A DNA stretch of 44,951 nt from assembly GCF_001475545.1 (NCBI RefSeq), contig NZ_LDQC01000044.1, positions 1-44,951 on the forward strand, read 5' to 3'. The translations under genes and the position numbers were made by a program. The DNA is from Curtobacterium luteum (GTDB lineage Bacteria > Actinomycetota > Actinomycetes > Actinomycetales > Microbacteriaceae). Within the stretch, counting starts at the first letter, position 1. Each line of letters starts with the position of its first letter. The notes beneath the pieces were generated by a model. It made no database searches. It was not told the DNA's origin and saw only the letters and a program-made list of their open reading frames with translations. Below are positions 25,555 to 33,023 of the stretch, piece after piece.

Positions 25555-27606
25555 TCATCCCGCCGGGTAGGCCGCGTTCACCGCCTCCTGTGCCTGCCTC
25601 CACACCGAGGCCCGCGCCCCCGCGTACGTCCCGCCCTGGCCGTTCCCGACGTACCGCAGGTTCGTCTTCCCGCCGTCCGTGTTCCCCTGCCAGTACGCCG
25701 TCACCACGCGTGCGGTGCCGCCGACGAGCCACACCTGGTCCGCGACGTCCGTCGTGCCCGTCTTGCCGAACAGGGTCATCCCGTCAGCGGTCTGCCCGCC
25801 GGTCGCCGTGCCACCGCGGAACGCGCCCTGCATGACCTCGAAGGCGGTTGCGGCGACGGCGGGCGAGAGCACCTGTCGGCAGGTCTCCGGCTGTCCGCCG
25901 AGGTCCGTCCCCGTCCGGTCCACGACCTGGTCCACCACGACCGGGTCACAGCGGACGCCGCCGTTCGCGATGGCCGTGTACGCCGACGCCATGGTGAGGG
26001 GTGCGATGTTCTCGGTGCCGAGGATCGCGGCCGGGTTCGCGCCGACCCGGCCGCCCGTAGCGAGGTGGACGCCGAGCCGCTCCGCGACGTCCCGGATGTC
26101 GCACAGGTCGAGCTGCGCGGCCATCGACACGTACGCGCCGTTGACCGACTGTGCGGTGGCCGCATGGACCGAGTACGGGCCGGTCTGTCCCGGTGAGTCG
26201 TTCCGCGGGTTCCACGGTGCGTCGATCGTCTGTCCGCACTGCGTCCACGTCCGCTGCTCGTGCCGGGTGCCGTCGACCACCGTGTCCGGGCTCCGTCCGG
26301 CCTCGAGCCAGGCGAGCAGGGTGAACACCTTGTAGGTCGAACCGGGTTGGAAGCCCGTGGAGTTCCCCGAGGCTTCGTCGACGGCGTAGTTCAGCGAACT
26401 CGATCCCCGGGCCGCGGCGGCCGAACGGTCGTACGCGGTGTTCTGCGCCATCGTCAGGACCCGGCCGGTCGACGCCTCGACCGAGTCGAACGTCGCCCCG
26501 AGCGCGAGTGCCGGTTCGGTCGCCGGGTCGTACCGGTCGAGCAGCTCCTTCTGCTGGCCGTTCCGATCCAGGTCGAGCGTCGTCTGCACCCGGTACCCGC
26601 CCGTGCGCCAGGCGGCGTCACGCTCGGCCTGCGTGGCTCCGAGCTGGGGCAGGGTCCGGGCGACCTGCACGGCGTGCTCGCAGAAGTACTCGGCGCCCGC
26701 GACGACCGAGGCGCACCCCTGCTGCGGCGCGGTGAGGTGCACGTACTCGGCCGGCTTCGACGCGAGGGCGGTCCGCAGGTCGGCCGCGGAGAGGTGACCC
26801 TGCTCGTGCATTGCCCGCAGGATGACGTCACGCCGTGCCTGGTTGTCCCGGTGGTGGGCCGGCGTCGAGAGGTCTCGGCGTTCCGGCCACTGCACGATCG
26901 CCACGAGCGACGCCGCCTCGGCCGGGCTGAGATCGGTGGCGTCCTTGCCGTAGTAGCGCTGCGCTGCGGCCTGCACACCGTAGGTCTGGTCGCCGAAGTA
27001 CGCGATGTTGAGGTACGCGGTGAGGATCTCCTGCTTCGAGTACCGCTTCGCCAGGCCGATCGCGAGCTTGATCTCCTCGAGCTTCCGCTGCGGGGTCCGG
27101 GCCGTGGCCTCCGCGACCGCCGCCTCGGCCTCAGCCGCGGGCAGCTGCGACGCCTGCTCGATCTTGATGTTCCGGACGAGCTGCATCGTGAGCGTCGATC
27201 CGCCGGACCCGCCCTTCCCCTGCTTCGCCGCGACGCTCACGAGACTGCGGACGAGCGAGGTCGCATCGACGCCGCCGTGCTCCCAGAAGCGCTTGTCCTC
27301 ACCGTCGACCGCGGCGTGCTTCAGTGTCTCGCTGATCCGGTCGTAGGGCAGCTGCTCGCGGTTCCGGTCGAACACGTCCGCGAGGTGCACGGGCTTGCCG
27401 CCGCGGTACGCCCACACCTCGTTGCGGCTCGGCAGCTCGCCGACCTCGATGTACTCCGGCAGCGACGAGAACGCGTCGATCGCCGACGACGTCCCGAACC
27501 CCACCAGCGCGACCGCCGGCGTCACGCCGACGCCGACCACCAGGCCCGCCAGCACGCTGCCGCCGACGAAGCCGCTCGCCGCTGCGATCACTCGTCCGAA
27601 CCCCAT
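25555..27606 (-). CDS. Class A (bifunctional) penicillin-binding protein
   Basis: A 683-residue peptidoglycan synthase. A membrane anchor (about residues 10-40) is followed by a glycosyltransferase (GT51) domain with EDKRFWEHGGVD and GGSTLTMQLVRN. A transpeptidase domain follows with the serine motif STYK (Ser about 421), SVN and KTGTT. It polymerises and crosslinks glycan strands on the outer face of the membrane. The C terminus (about 30 residues after the last motif region) has no PASTA domains. The ATG follows a GGGGG. It is transcribed alone, with a long palindrome upstream in the divergent region shared with the alpha/beta hydrolase. Confidence 0.95.
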   Translation of the reverse strand: MGFGRVIAAASGFVGGSVLAGLVVGVGVTPAVALVGFGTSSAIDAFSSLPEYIEVGELPSRNEVWAYRGGKPVHLADVFDRNREQLPYDRISETLKHAAVDGEDKRFWEHGGVDATSLVRSLVSVAAKQGKGGSGGSTLTMQLVRNIKIEQASQLPAAEAEAAVAEATARTPQRKLEEIKLAIGLAKRYSKQEILTAYLNIAYFGDQTYGVQAAAQRYYGKDATDLSPAEAASLVAIVQWPERRDLSTPAHHRDNQARRDVILRAMHEQGHLSAADLRTALASKPAEYVHLTAPQQGCASVVAGAEYFCEHAVQVARTLPQLGATQAERDAAWRTGGYRVQTTLDLDRNGQQKELLDRYDPATEPALALGATFDSVEASTGRVLTMAQNTAYDRSAAAARGSSSLNYAVDEASGNSTGFQPGSTYKVFTLLAWLEAGRSPDTVVDGTRHEQRTWTQCGQTIDAPWNPRNDSPGQTGPYSVHAATAQSVNGAYVSMAAQLDLCDIRDVAERLGVHLATGGRVGANPAAILGTENIAPLTMASAYTAIANGGVRCDPVVVDQVVDRTGTDLGGQPETCRQVLSPAVAATAFEVMQGAFRGGTATGGQTADGMTLFGKTGTTDVADQVWLVGGTARVVTAYWQGNTDGGKTNLRYVGNGQGGTYAGARASVWRQAQEAVNAAYPAG

Positions 27607-27745
27607 GTGTCCCCCTCGTGCACCGCGGATCGGTGCCTTCGTGTCGGACCGTGCCGGGCGGAACCGGACGGTCCCCGGGATCTCACGGGGGATACCCGGC
27701 ACGTCGACTGGGAGAGCGCCGAGTCGGTACGGATCGTTACCCCGT

Positions 27746-27793
27746 GACGGCCGGGAGGCCCGTGGCGGCGCCGCCACGGGCCTCCCGGCCGTC
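27746..27793. repeat. 48-bp perfect palindrome in a divergent promoter region
   Basis: Two 24-nt arms are exactly self-complementary with no loop (centre GGCGCC). The sequence contains GGGAGGCCCGTGG, the core of the GGAGGC family. It lies between two genes that start away from it, so it is not at the end of any gene; see also 32156-32199. Confidence 0.85.
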
Positions 27794-27884
27794 GTCTGGT
27801 CACGTTCCGGCAACGACCGGTTCGGACCGCACCGCCGACGGCCCCGGCGCGGAGCGGCCGGGGCGCCGCGAGTAGCCTCGACTG

Positions 27885-28877
27885 ATGGCGGGGAACGGGT
27901 GGCGCGAGGACGTCCTGGGGGCACCGTTCGAGCGGCTCGAACTGCCGCTCGGCGAAGACCGCGAGGGACCGGTCGTCGCCACCCTCGTCCGACGGCGACA
28001 CAGCCCGACGGACACGCTCCTGCAGCCGCGGGGACCACTGCACGGTGTGGACGTGCTCTACGTCCACGGGTGGTCCGACTACTTCTTCCAGGTGGAGCTC
28101 GCGGAGCGGATCGAGCGGCTCGGCGCGCGCTTCCACGCCCTCGACCTCCGCAAGTACGGGCGGAGTCTCCGCCCGCACCAGACGCCGGGCGACGTCGGGG
28201 ACCTGGCGACCTACGACGAGGACATCGCGGCCGCACTCGACGCGATCTCGACCGAACACCGCGGTGGCCCGCGCCGACGCCTGGTACCGATGGGCCACTC
28301 GACCGGTGGGTTGACCCTCTCGCTGTGGGCGGCCCGACACCCCGAACTCGTCGACGGCCTCGTGCTCAACAGCCCGTGGCTGGAGTTCCAGGGCGCGGCG
28401 ATCGGACGGGCGCTCGTGGCGCCGGTGCTCAAGCTCGGTGCGCGGCGGAACCCGCTCGCCCCGATGCCGGCCGTCGACCCCGGCTTCTACACCCGCACCG
28501 TGTCCGCCAGCGGCGAGGGGTCGTGGACGTACGACCAGCGGTGGCGACCGGAGCGGGGGTTCCCGCTGCACCCCGGGTGGCTGTCGGCGGTGTTCGAGGG
28601 GCAGGCGCGGGTCGAGGCGGGGCTCGGGATCACGGTGCCGGTGCTCGTCATGCTCAGCGACAAGAGCATGTTGCAGCCGCGGTGGGACGAGGGCATGGCG
28701 CACGCCGACGTGGCGCTCAACGTCGACGTCGTGGCGCACCGGGCGCTGTCGCTCGGTGACGAGGTCACCGTGCGGCGGCTGCGGGGAGCGTTGCACGACG
28801 TCGTGCTGTCCGAGCCCGCGGTGCGCGAGCGGGCGTACGACGCCGTGGCACGTTGGGCGCACGCGTTGCCCCGGTGA
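27885..28877 (+). CDS. Alpha/beta hydrolase (serine hydrolase, monoglyceride-lipase-like)
   Basis: A 330-residue cytoplasmic alpha/beta-fold hydrolase. The oxyanion-hole HGWSDYF is at residues 61-67 and the nucleophile Ser139 lies in GHSTGG; the C-terminal His is likely in LRGALHDV. It belongs to the lysophospholipase/monoacylglycerol-lipase-like group (Hydrolase_4), acting on ester bonds of small lipids or similar molecules. A TAGCCT -10 ends 6 nt before the ATG and there is no Shine-Dalgarno, so it is probably leaderless. It converges on the beta-lactamase gene. Confidence 0.88.
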   Translation: MAGNGWREDVLGAPFERLELPLGEDREGPVVATLVRRRHSPTDTLLQPRGPLHGVDVLYVHGWSDYFFQVELAERIERLGARFHALDLRKYGRSLRPHQTPGDVGDLATYDEDIAAALDAISTEHRGGPRRRLVPMGHSTGGLTLSLWAARHPELVDGLVLNSPWLEFQGAAIGRALVAPVLKLGARRNPLAPMPAVDPGFYTRTVSASGEGSWTYDQRWRPERGFPLHPGWLSAVFEGQARVEAGLGITVPVLVMLSDKSMLQPRWDEGMAHADVALNVDVVAHRALSLGDEVTVRRLRGALHDVVLSEPAVRERAYDAVARWAHALPR

Positions 28878-28946
28878 GCAGCAGGCATCGTCGTCGCGGG
28901 TGGCCGGGGCGCGACGTCGCGCGGTCCTCCGCGGTCGTGCCCGGCG

Positions 28947-29894
28947 TCAACGACGGAGTGCGCCGACGGCGGTCCGGGTGGCCTCGGCGACGAGGGCGTC
29001 CGACGGTCCGGCGTCCGGGCGGTCGGTGCGGGTCATCACGACGAGCACGATCGGTCGCCGTCCCGGAGGCGTCACGAGGCCGATGTCGTTCCGCACGCCG
29101 TACTCCCCCGTGCCGGTCTTGTCGGCGACCCGCCACCCGGACGGCACACCGGCACGGATCGTCCCGTCGCCCGTCGTCGTCGCCAGCATCGCGCGCTGGA
29201 GCACCCGGCGGTCGTCCGCGTCGAGGACGTCCCCGAGGAGCACGTCGCGCAGGTCGGCGGCGAACTGCTCAGGGGTGCTCGTGTCGCGGACGTCACCGGG
29301 GGTCGCTGCGTTGAGCTCGGGCTCGAGTCGGTCAACCCGGGTCGTCCGGTCGCCGATCCCCCGCAGCCAGGCCTCGACGGCGTCCGGTCCGCCGAGCCGC
29401 TCCACGAGGAGGTTCGCGGCGGTGTTGTCACTCATGCTGACGGCCGCGTCGACGAGCTCCAGGACGGTCATCCCGGTGTCGACGTGCCGTGCGGTCACCG
29501 GAGCGTACGCGAGCAGGTCGCCGCGGTCGTAGTGCACCACCGTGTCGAGGTCGGCCGCCGACGAGCGGTCGAGCACCGCCGCGGCGATGAACACCTTGTT
29601 CGTCGACGCGAACGGGAAGCGGTCGCCGCCGCGGTACGCGAGCGTCGTCCCGGACTCCGTGTCGACCGCGACGACGCCGAGCCGAGCGTCGGACCCACGT
29701 TCGAGCGCGGCGAACGCGGAGTCCGCGTTCGCCGAGACCGTCGGGGCTGCGGTCAGCGCACTCGGCCGCGGTGCCGGTGCCGAGTCGACCGGCCGCGACG
29801 TCCCTCCGCTCGGTGCGTCCGGGCCGGAGCAGCCGACGAGGACGGCGCCGAGGGCGATGCCGACGACGAGGGCCGTCCACCGGGTTCCACGCAC
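28947..29894 (-). CDS. Class A beta-lactamase, lipoprotein
   Basis: A 315-residue serine beta-lactamase with all class A motifs: S97-T-N-K100 (the S70xxK73 site), S155-D-N157 (SDN loop), E191-P-E-L-N195 (the E166 omega loop) and K259-T-G (KTG). The signal ends in a lipobox VGC with Cys22, so the enzyme is likely tethered to the outer face of the membrane. It hydrolyses penicillins and possibly other beta-lactams; the spectrum cannot be read. The GTG follows GCTGGGG. It lies 26 bp after the GH16-like gene on the same strand, probably in one transcript. There is no regulator of the BlaI/BlaR type nearby. Confidence 0.92.
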   Translation of the reverse strand: MRGTRWTALVVGIALGAVLVGCSGPDAPSGGTSRPVDSAPAPRPSALTAAPTVSANADSAFAALERGSDARLGVVAVDTESGTTLAYRGGDRFPFASTNKVFIAAAVLDRSSAADLDTVVHYDRGDLLAYAPVTARHVDTGMTVLELVDAAVSMSDNTAANLLVERLGGPDAVEAWLRGIGDRTTRVDRLEPELNAATPGDVRDTSTPEQFAADLRDVLLGDVLDADDRRVLQRAMLATTTGDGTIRAGVPSGWRVADKTGTGEYGVRNDIGLVTPPGRRPIVLVVMTRTDRPDAGPSDALVAEATRTAVGALRR

Positions 29895-29920
29895 GACCCC
29901 AGCCTGCACGACCGGGTGGC

Positions 29921-30913
29921 TCAGGGCTGGATGGACACCCAGTCGATGAGCACGTGCCCGGGTTTGCCGGTGTTCCCGATCTGGAAGGTGTACCGGTGCG
30001 GGGTGGTCGGCACCGACTCGGTCACCGTCTCGAGCAGGACTCCGTCCAGGAAGTAGCTGACCGACTTCCCCGGCACCCAGACCGTCGTGTAGGTGTGCCA
30101 GTCCTTCCACGACGCATCGGTCAGGATCCGGTAGGCCTTGTCGGCGTGCCCCGGCACCATCGAGTGGTGGAAGACGTCCGGCTTGCCGGAGAACCCGCCC
30201 TCGGGGTAGTCGAGTTCCCCCTCGGACGCGTCGTTCGACGTCGGCCAGAGCATGACCGCCGTCCCGTTGCCGCGACCGCCCTCGACCTTCATGCGGATGC
30301 TGAACGTGCCACCGGTCTGCGCCCACGCCGTCGCCGGCGGTCCGAAGACCCCGGCAGCGCCCTGGGTGCCGTTCATCGCGACGTCCATGACACCGTCGTG
30401 CGCGCTGATGAGGGCGCCGGAGTAGTACTTGTCGCTCGTTCCCTCGTCGTACGCCTGCCAGGCGTTCGCGTACTTCGCCCCGAACTGCCCGCCGCTGGCC
30501 GCCGGGGTCGTGAAGTCCTCGAAGAACGCCGCCTGCGGGCCGAGCACGGGGTCCGGCACGGTCGGGCTGGCGGAGGCGCTCGGGGTCGAGGACGCGGTCG
30601 GGGTGCGTGGTTGCAGGGTGCCCTCCCGGGTCGAGCCGGACGCGGACGCGTCGCCGGACGCCGCAGCGCCGGTGGGCGCACCTGCGTCGGTCGTCCCGCT
30701 GGTGGCGGCAGCGCCCGAGTGGTCCGTGGACGTCGCGCTGCTCGGTGACGGCGACAGGCTCGGGACGAGCTCGCTGCCCTGCGCCGGCGTGAGGAACGCC
30801 AGCATCACGGCGACGGTGACCCCGGCGACGACCAGCACGACGGCTCCCCGGAGGAGGCCCCCGCGCGTCGAGGTCGTCCGCTCGCGCCGTCGCGAGGTGC
30901 GTTGCCGTGTCAC
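29921..30913 (-). CDS. Secreted or membrane-anchored GH16-like protein (paralogue)
   Basis: A 330-residue protein. The N terminus is basic (TRQRTSRRRERTTSTRGG), then one hydrophobic segment (residues 22-41), a long Ser/Thr/Ala/Pro linker (about 48-125), then a GH16/jelly-roll domain with GELDYPE (E233, D235, E238). It shares layout and C-terminal sequence with the protein at 2792-3760 (WPTSN, PTTPHR, LIDWVS), so the two are paralogues. The hydrophobic segment may be a signal peptide or an anchor. The GTG follows AGGAG. It heads a two-gene unit with the beta-lactamase. Confidence 0.83.
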   Translation of the reverse strand: MTRQRTSRRRERTTSTRGGLLRGAVVLVVAGVTVAVMLAFLTPAQGSELVPSLSPSPSSATSTDHSGAAATSGTTDAGAPTGAAASGDASASGSTREGTLQPRTPTASSTPSASASPTVPDPVLGPQAAFFEDFTTPAASGGQFGAKYANAWQAYDEGTSDKYYSGALISAHDGVMDVAMNGTQGAAGVFGPPATAWAQTGGTFSIRMKVEGGRGNGTAVMLWPTSNDASEGELDYPEGGFSGKPDVFHHSMVPGHADKAYRILTDASWKDWHTYTTVWVPGKSVSYFLDGVLLETVTESVPTTPHRYTFQIGNTGKPGHVLIDWVSIQP

Positions 30914-31042
30914 GATCTGCTCCTGTACTGCCCTGTCACCGACAGGTTCACCCACGGAACGAATCGGCGCCTCCGTCCACGGGGTCGACGGCGGCAAGCC
31001 GCACGGCCGTGCGGGAAACCGAGCACCGGTAGCGTGGCCCGC

Positions 31043-31591
31043 ATGGCCGTCCACCTCACCCGTCTCGACCCCACCGGTGCCGACCGGGAGGCCCTGGTCG
31101 TCTTCCTGACGACGGAGGAGTTCCCGTTCCACGTGCGACGCCGCATCGAGCGGGCCGACGCCGAGCGCGGCATCGACGAGGGCGCGTGGCGCGACGACGA
31201 GCACGACTCGTTCTGGATCGACTCCGACGAGCACGACCGCGTCGGGGTGCTGCGTCTGGAGGACCTCGAGGACCCCGTCCCGCTGTTCGACCTGCGGATC
31301 GCCGGCGAGCACCGCGGGAAGGGACTCGGCGTCGAGGCGCTGCGAGCGGCGACCGACCACGTGTTCCGCACGCTGCCCGAGGTCACCCGGTTCGAGGGGC
31401 AGACGCGCGAGGACAACACCGCCATGCGTCGGGTGTTCCGCCGCGCCGGGTGGGTGAAGGAGGCGCACTACCGAGAGGGGTGGCCGGTGCCCGGCGGGGA
31501 GCCGCTGGCGTCGGTGGCCTACGGCGTGCTGCGGCGCGACTGGGAGTCCGGTACGACGACCCCGGTCCCGTGGGACGACGAGCCGGCCTGA
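31043..31591 (+). CDS. GNAT family N-acetyltransferase
   Basis: A 182-residue GNAT-fold protein. The acetyl-CoA loop is EHRGKGLGVEALRAATDHVF, followed by TRFEGQTREDNTAMRRVF and RAGWVKEAHYREGWP, the typical RimJ-like C terminus. The substrate is unknown. A TAGCGT -10 lies 7 nt before the ATG without a Shine-Dalgarno, so it is probably leaderless. It converges on the small kinase gene. Confidence 0.87.
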   Translation: MAVHLTRLDPTGADREALVVFLTTEEFPFHVRRRIERADAERGIDEGAWRDDEHDSFWIDSDEHDRVGVLRLEDLEDPVPLFDLRIAGEHRGKGLGVEALRAATDHVFRTLPEVTRFEGQTREDNTAMRRVFRRAGWVKEAHYREGWPVPGGEPLASVAYGVLRRDWESGTTTPVPWDDEPA

Positions 31592-31602
31592 TCGACCAGG
31601 CC
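31585..31602. terminator. Short bidirectional hairpin
   Basis: GGCCTG and CAGGCC form a 6-bp stem with a 6-nt loop overlapping the end of the GNAT gene, 8 bp from the converging kinase gene stop. Confidence 0.4.
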
Positions 31603-31609
31603 GACGCGG

Positions 31610-32101
31610 TCAGACGGTCGCCCAGCGCACCAGGTCGTCGACCCCCGGGTCGTAGCCGTCGGTCGTGTCCACCTCGAGCAGGGGGCACCCGAGGTCGAGC
31701 GGAGGCACGGTCGCCGGAGCGTTCGCGAGTGCCCGGTCGTTCAACCGCGCCTCGTGGCCCCGGGCGACGAACCGGCCGTGCCAGGTCGGGGTCACGCAGT
31801 GCAGGTTCCGGATCGGCCACGGTCCGCCGAGGACGTCACGGACCTCCGCCTCGGACTGGCCGCGGTACAGCGTCGCCTCCGCGATGACGCTGGACCCCGC
31901 CCGGGCGTAGGCCGCCGTCACGCTCCAGAACGCGGCGACACCGAGCGGCACGACCTCGTCGCGGTCGACGTCGCCGGCCGCCGTGATCCCGGCGTAGAGC
32001 TCGTCGCGGTGCACCTGCGGCCAACCGAGCCGCGCGGCGAGCGCCGTCGCGAGCGTCGTCTTGCCGCTAGCGGGCGCGCCACTCACGAGCAGGACCGTCA
32101 C
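31610..32101 (-). CDS. Small P-loop kinase (AAA/zeta-toxin-like)
   Basis: A 163-residue nucleotide-binding protein starting MTVLLVSGAPASGKTTLATALA, with Walker A GAPASGKT at about residues 8-15. It belongs to the short P-loop kinases that phosphorylate small molecules, similar in size to gluconate/chloramphenicol kinase-like proteins. The substrate is unknown. The start is the GTG that overlaps the TGA of a 14-codon upstream ORF; an upstream in-frame extension is Arg/Pro-rich and unlikely. It converges on the GNAT gene. Confidence 0.78.
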   Translation of the reverse strand: MTVLLVSGAPASGKTTLATALAARLGWPQVHRDELYAGITAAGDVDRDEVVPLGVAAFWSVTAAYARAGSSVIAEATLYRGQSEAEVRDVLGGPWPIRNLHCVTPTWHGRFVARGHEARLNDRALANAPATVPPLDLGCPLLEVDTTDGYDPGVDDLVRWATV

Positions 32102-32142
32102 AGCGCGTTCCAGCGGTCGAGGGCGGCCGACAGCGGGTGCAT
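32098..32142 (-). CDS. 14-aa leader ORF coupled to the kinase gene (putative)
   Basis: MHPLSAALDRWNAL ends with a TGA that overlaps the kinase GTG (GTGA). It could couple translation or act as an upstream control peptide. It is very short, and no amino-acid run suggests attenuation, so it may be chance. Confidence 0.3.
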   Translation of the reverse strand: MHPLSAALDRWNAL

Positions 32143-32155
32143 GGTGACCAGCGTA

Positions 32156-32199
32156 CGGACGGGAGGCGCGTGACGGCGCCGCCACGGGCCTCCCGTCCG
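32156..32199. repeat. 44-bp near-perfect palindrome in a divergent region (GGAGGC family)
   Basis: Two 22-nt arms pair with two mismatches around the same GGCGCC centre as at 27746-27793. Like that copy it lies between two diverging genes (kinase on minus, TetR on plus), where a terminator is not expected. Confidence 0.75.
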
Positions 32200-32260
32200 C
32201 CTTGCGGTCGCCTCAGCGTCCGACCCGGCTCGGGGGACGAATCTGGGCATGCACTCGGAG

Positions 32261-32286
32261 TCGATGCACTGAGTGCATCGATGCAC
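32261..32286. promoter_or_regulatory. TetR operator, nested palindromes
   Basis: TCGATGCACT and AGTGCATCGA flank one central base in a perfect 21-bp palindrome (32261-32281). It overlaps a second palindrome GTGCATCGATGCAC (32273-32286). Both lie directly upstream of the -10 of the TetR gene, so the repressor most likely shuts off its own promoter here. Confidence 0.75.
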
Positions 32287-32287
32287 C

Positions 32288-32293
32288 TAGTGT
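32288..32293 (+). promoter_or_regulatory. -10 element of leaderless TetR gene
   Basis: TAGTGT lies 8 nt before the GTG at 32302 with no Shine-Dalgarno; this decides the start codon of the TetR gene. Confidence 0.55.
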
Positions 32294-32301
32294 CTACAGA
32301 C

Positions 32302-32940
32302 GTGACCCTCGCACCCGACCGCCGTGCCGCCCTCAAGGCGAAGCACCGTGCAGCGATCCTGCAGGCCGCGCGCGACCTCATCGCGGAGCGGGGCGGACGC
32401 GAGTTCGGGGTCGACGACCTCGCGGCGCGGGCCGACGTCGCGCGACGGACGGTCTTCAACCACTTCGCGTCCTTGGACGAGGTCCTCCTCACCGTCTGCG
32501 AAGAGGAGCTGTCGGTCATCATCGACCGCTTCCTGGCCGACATGGCGAAGACCCCGGTCGGCGACGGGTCGCGGTCGTCGATGTTCGACGAGCTCGAGTC
32601 CGCCGCCCGCGGAGCCGACCTCGCGCCGGCGATCGCGAGCATGTACCGGATCCTCGGCGAACCCGGCAAGTCCGACCCGAAGGCAGCGGTGCTCACGCAG
32701 ACCGCGTTCTCGCGGGTCACCGAACGGCTCCGCGACGAGGTCACGCGCCGTCACCCGGCCGCTGACGAGCTCGACGCCGCGCTGCTCGTGGAGTCGCTCA
32801 TGAGCGGCATCGTCGTGATCGCGGACCACTGGCTCGCGCACACTGGCCCGTCGCTCGACCGCGCATCCCTGGACGCGTGGGACGCACTGCTGAGCAGGCT
32901 CGTCCACAGCGTCCGCAGCGGCTACATGCCCACCGACTGA
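32302..32940 (+). CDS. TetR family repressor of the MMPL exporter
   Basis: A 212-residue TetR-type regulator. Residues 13-60 hold the DNA-binding domain (AILQAARDLIAERGG, then VDDLAARADVARRTVFNHF). The rest is a helical ligand domain typical of efflux regulators. An ATG at 32281 and a GTG at 32290 are also in frame, but the TAGTGT -10 makes the GTG at 32302 the likely leaderless start. A large palindrome lies just upstream, and the MMPL gene begins 83 bp downstream, so it probably represses itself and the exporter until a toxic ligand binds. Confidence 0.88.
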   Translation: MTLAPDRRAALKAKHRAAILQAARDLIAERGGREFGVDDLAARADVARRTVFNHFASLDEVLLTVCEEELSVIIDRFLADMAKTPVGDGSRSSMFDELESAARGADLAPAIASMYRILGEPGKSDPKAAVLTQTAFSRVTERLRDEVTRRHPAADELDAALLVESLMSGIVVIADHWLAHTGPSLDRASLDAWDALLSRLVHSVRSGYMPTD

Positions 32941-33023
32941 TCCGCACCCCCAAGGGGTCCACCGGCGCACCCCGTCACCACACAGCACGCAGCACGCACT
33001 ACGAAAGGAACGGGGCACCCCAC

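Noticed and set aside
27746..27793. Ordinary terminator for the PBP or hydrolase gene
   Set aside because: Both genes start on either side of it; neither ends there, so I list it as a repeat.
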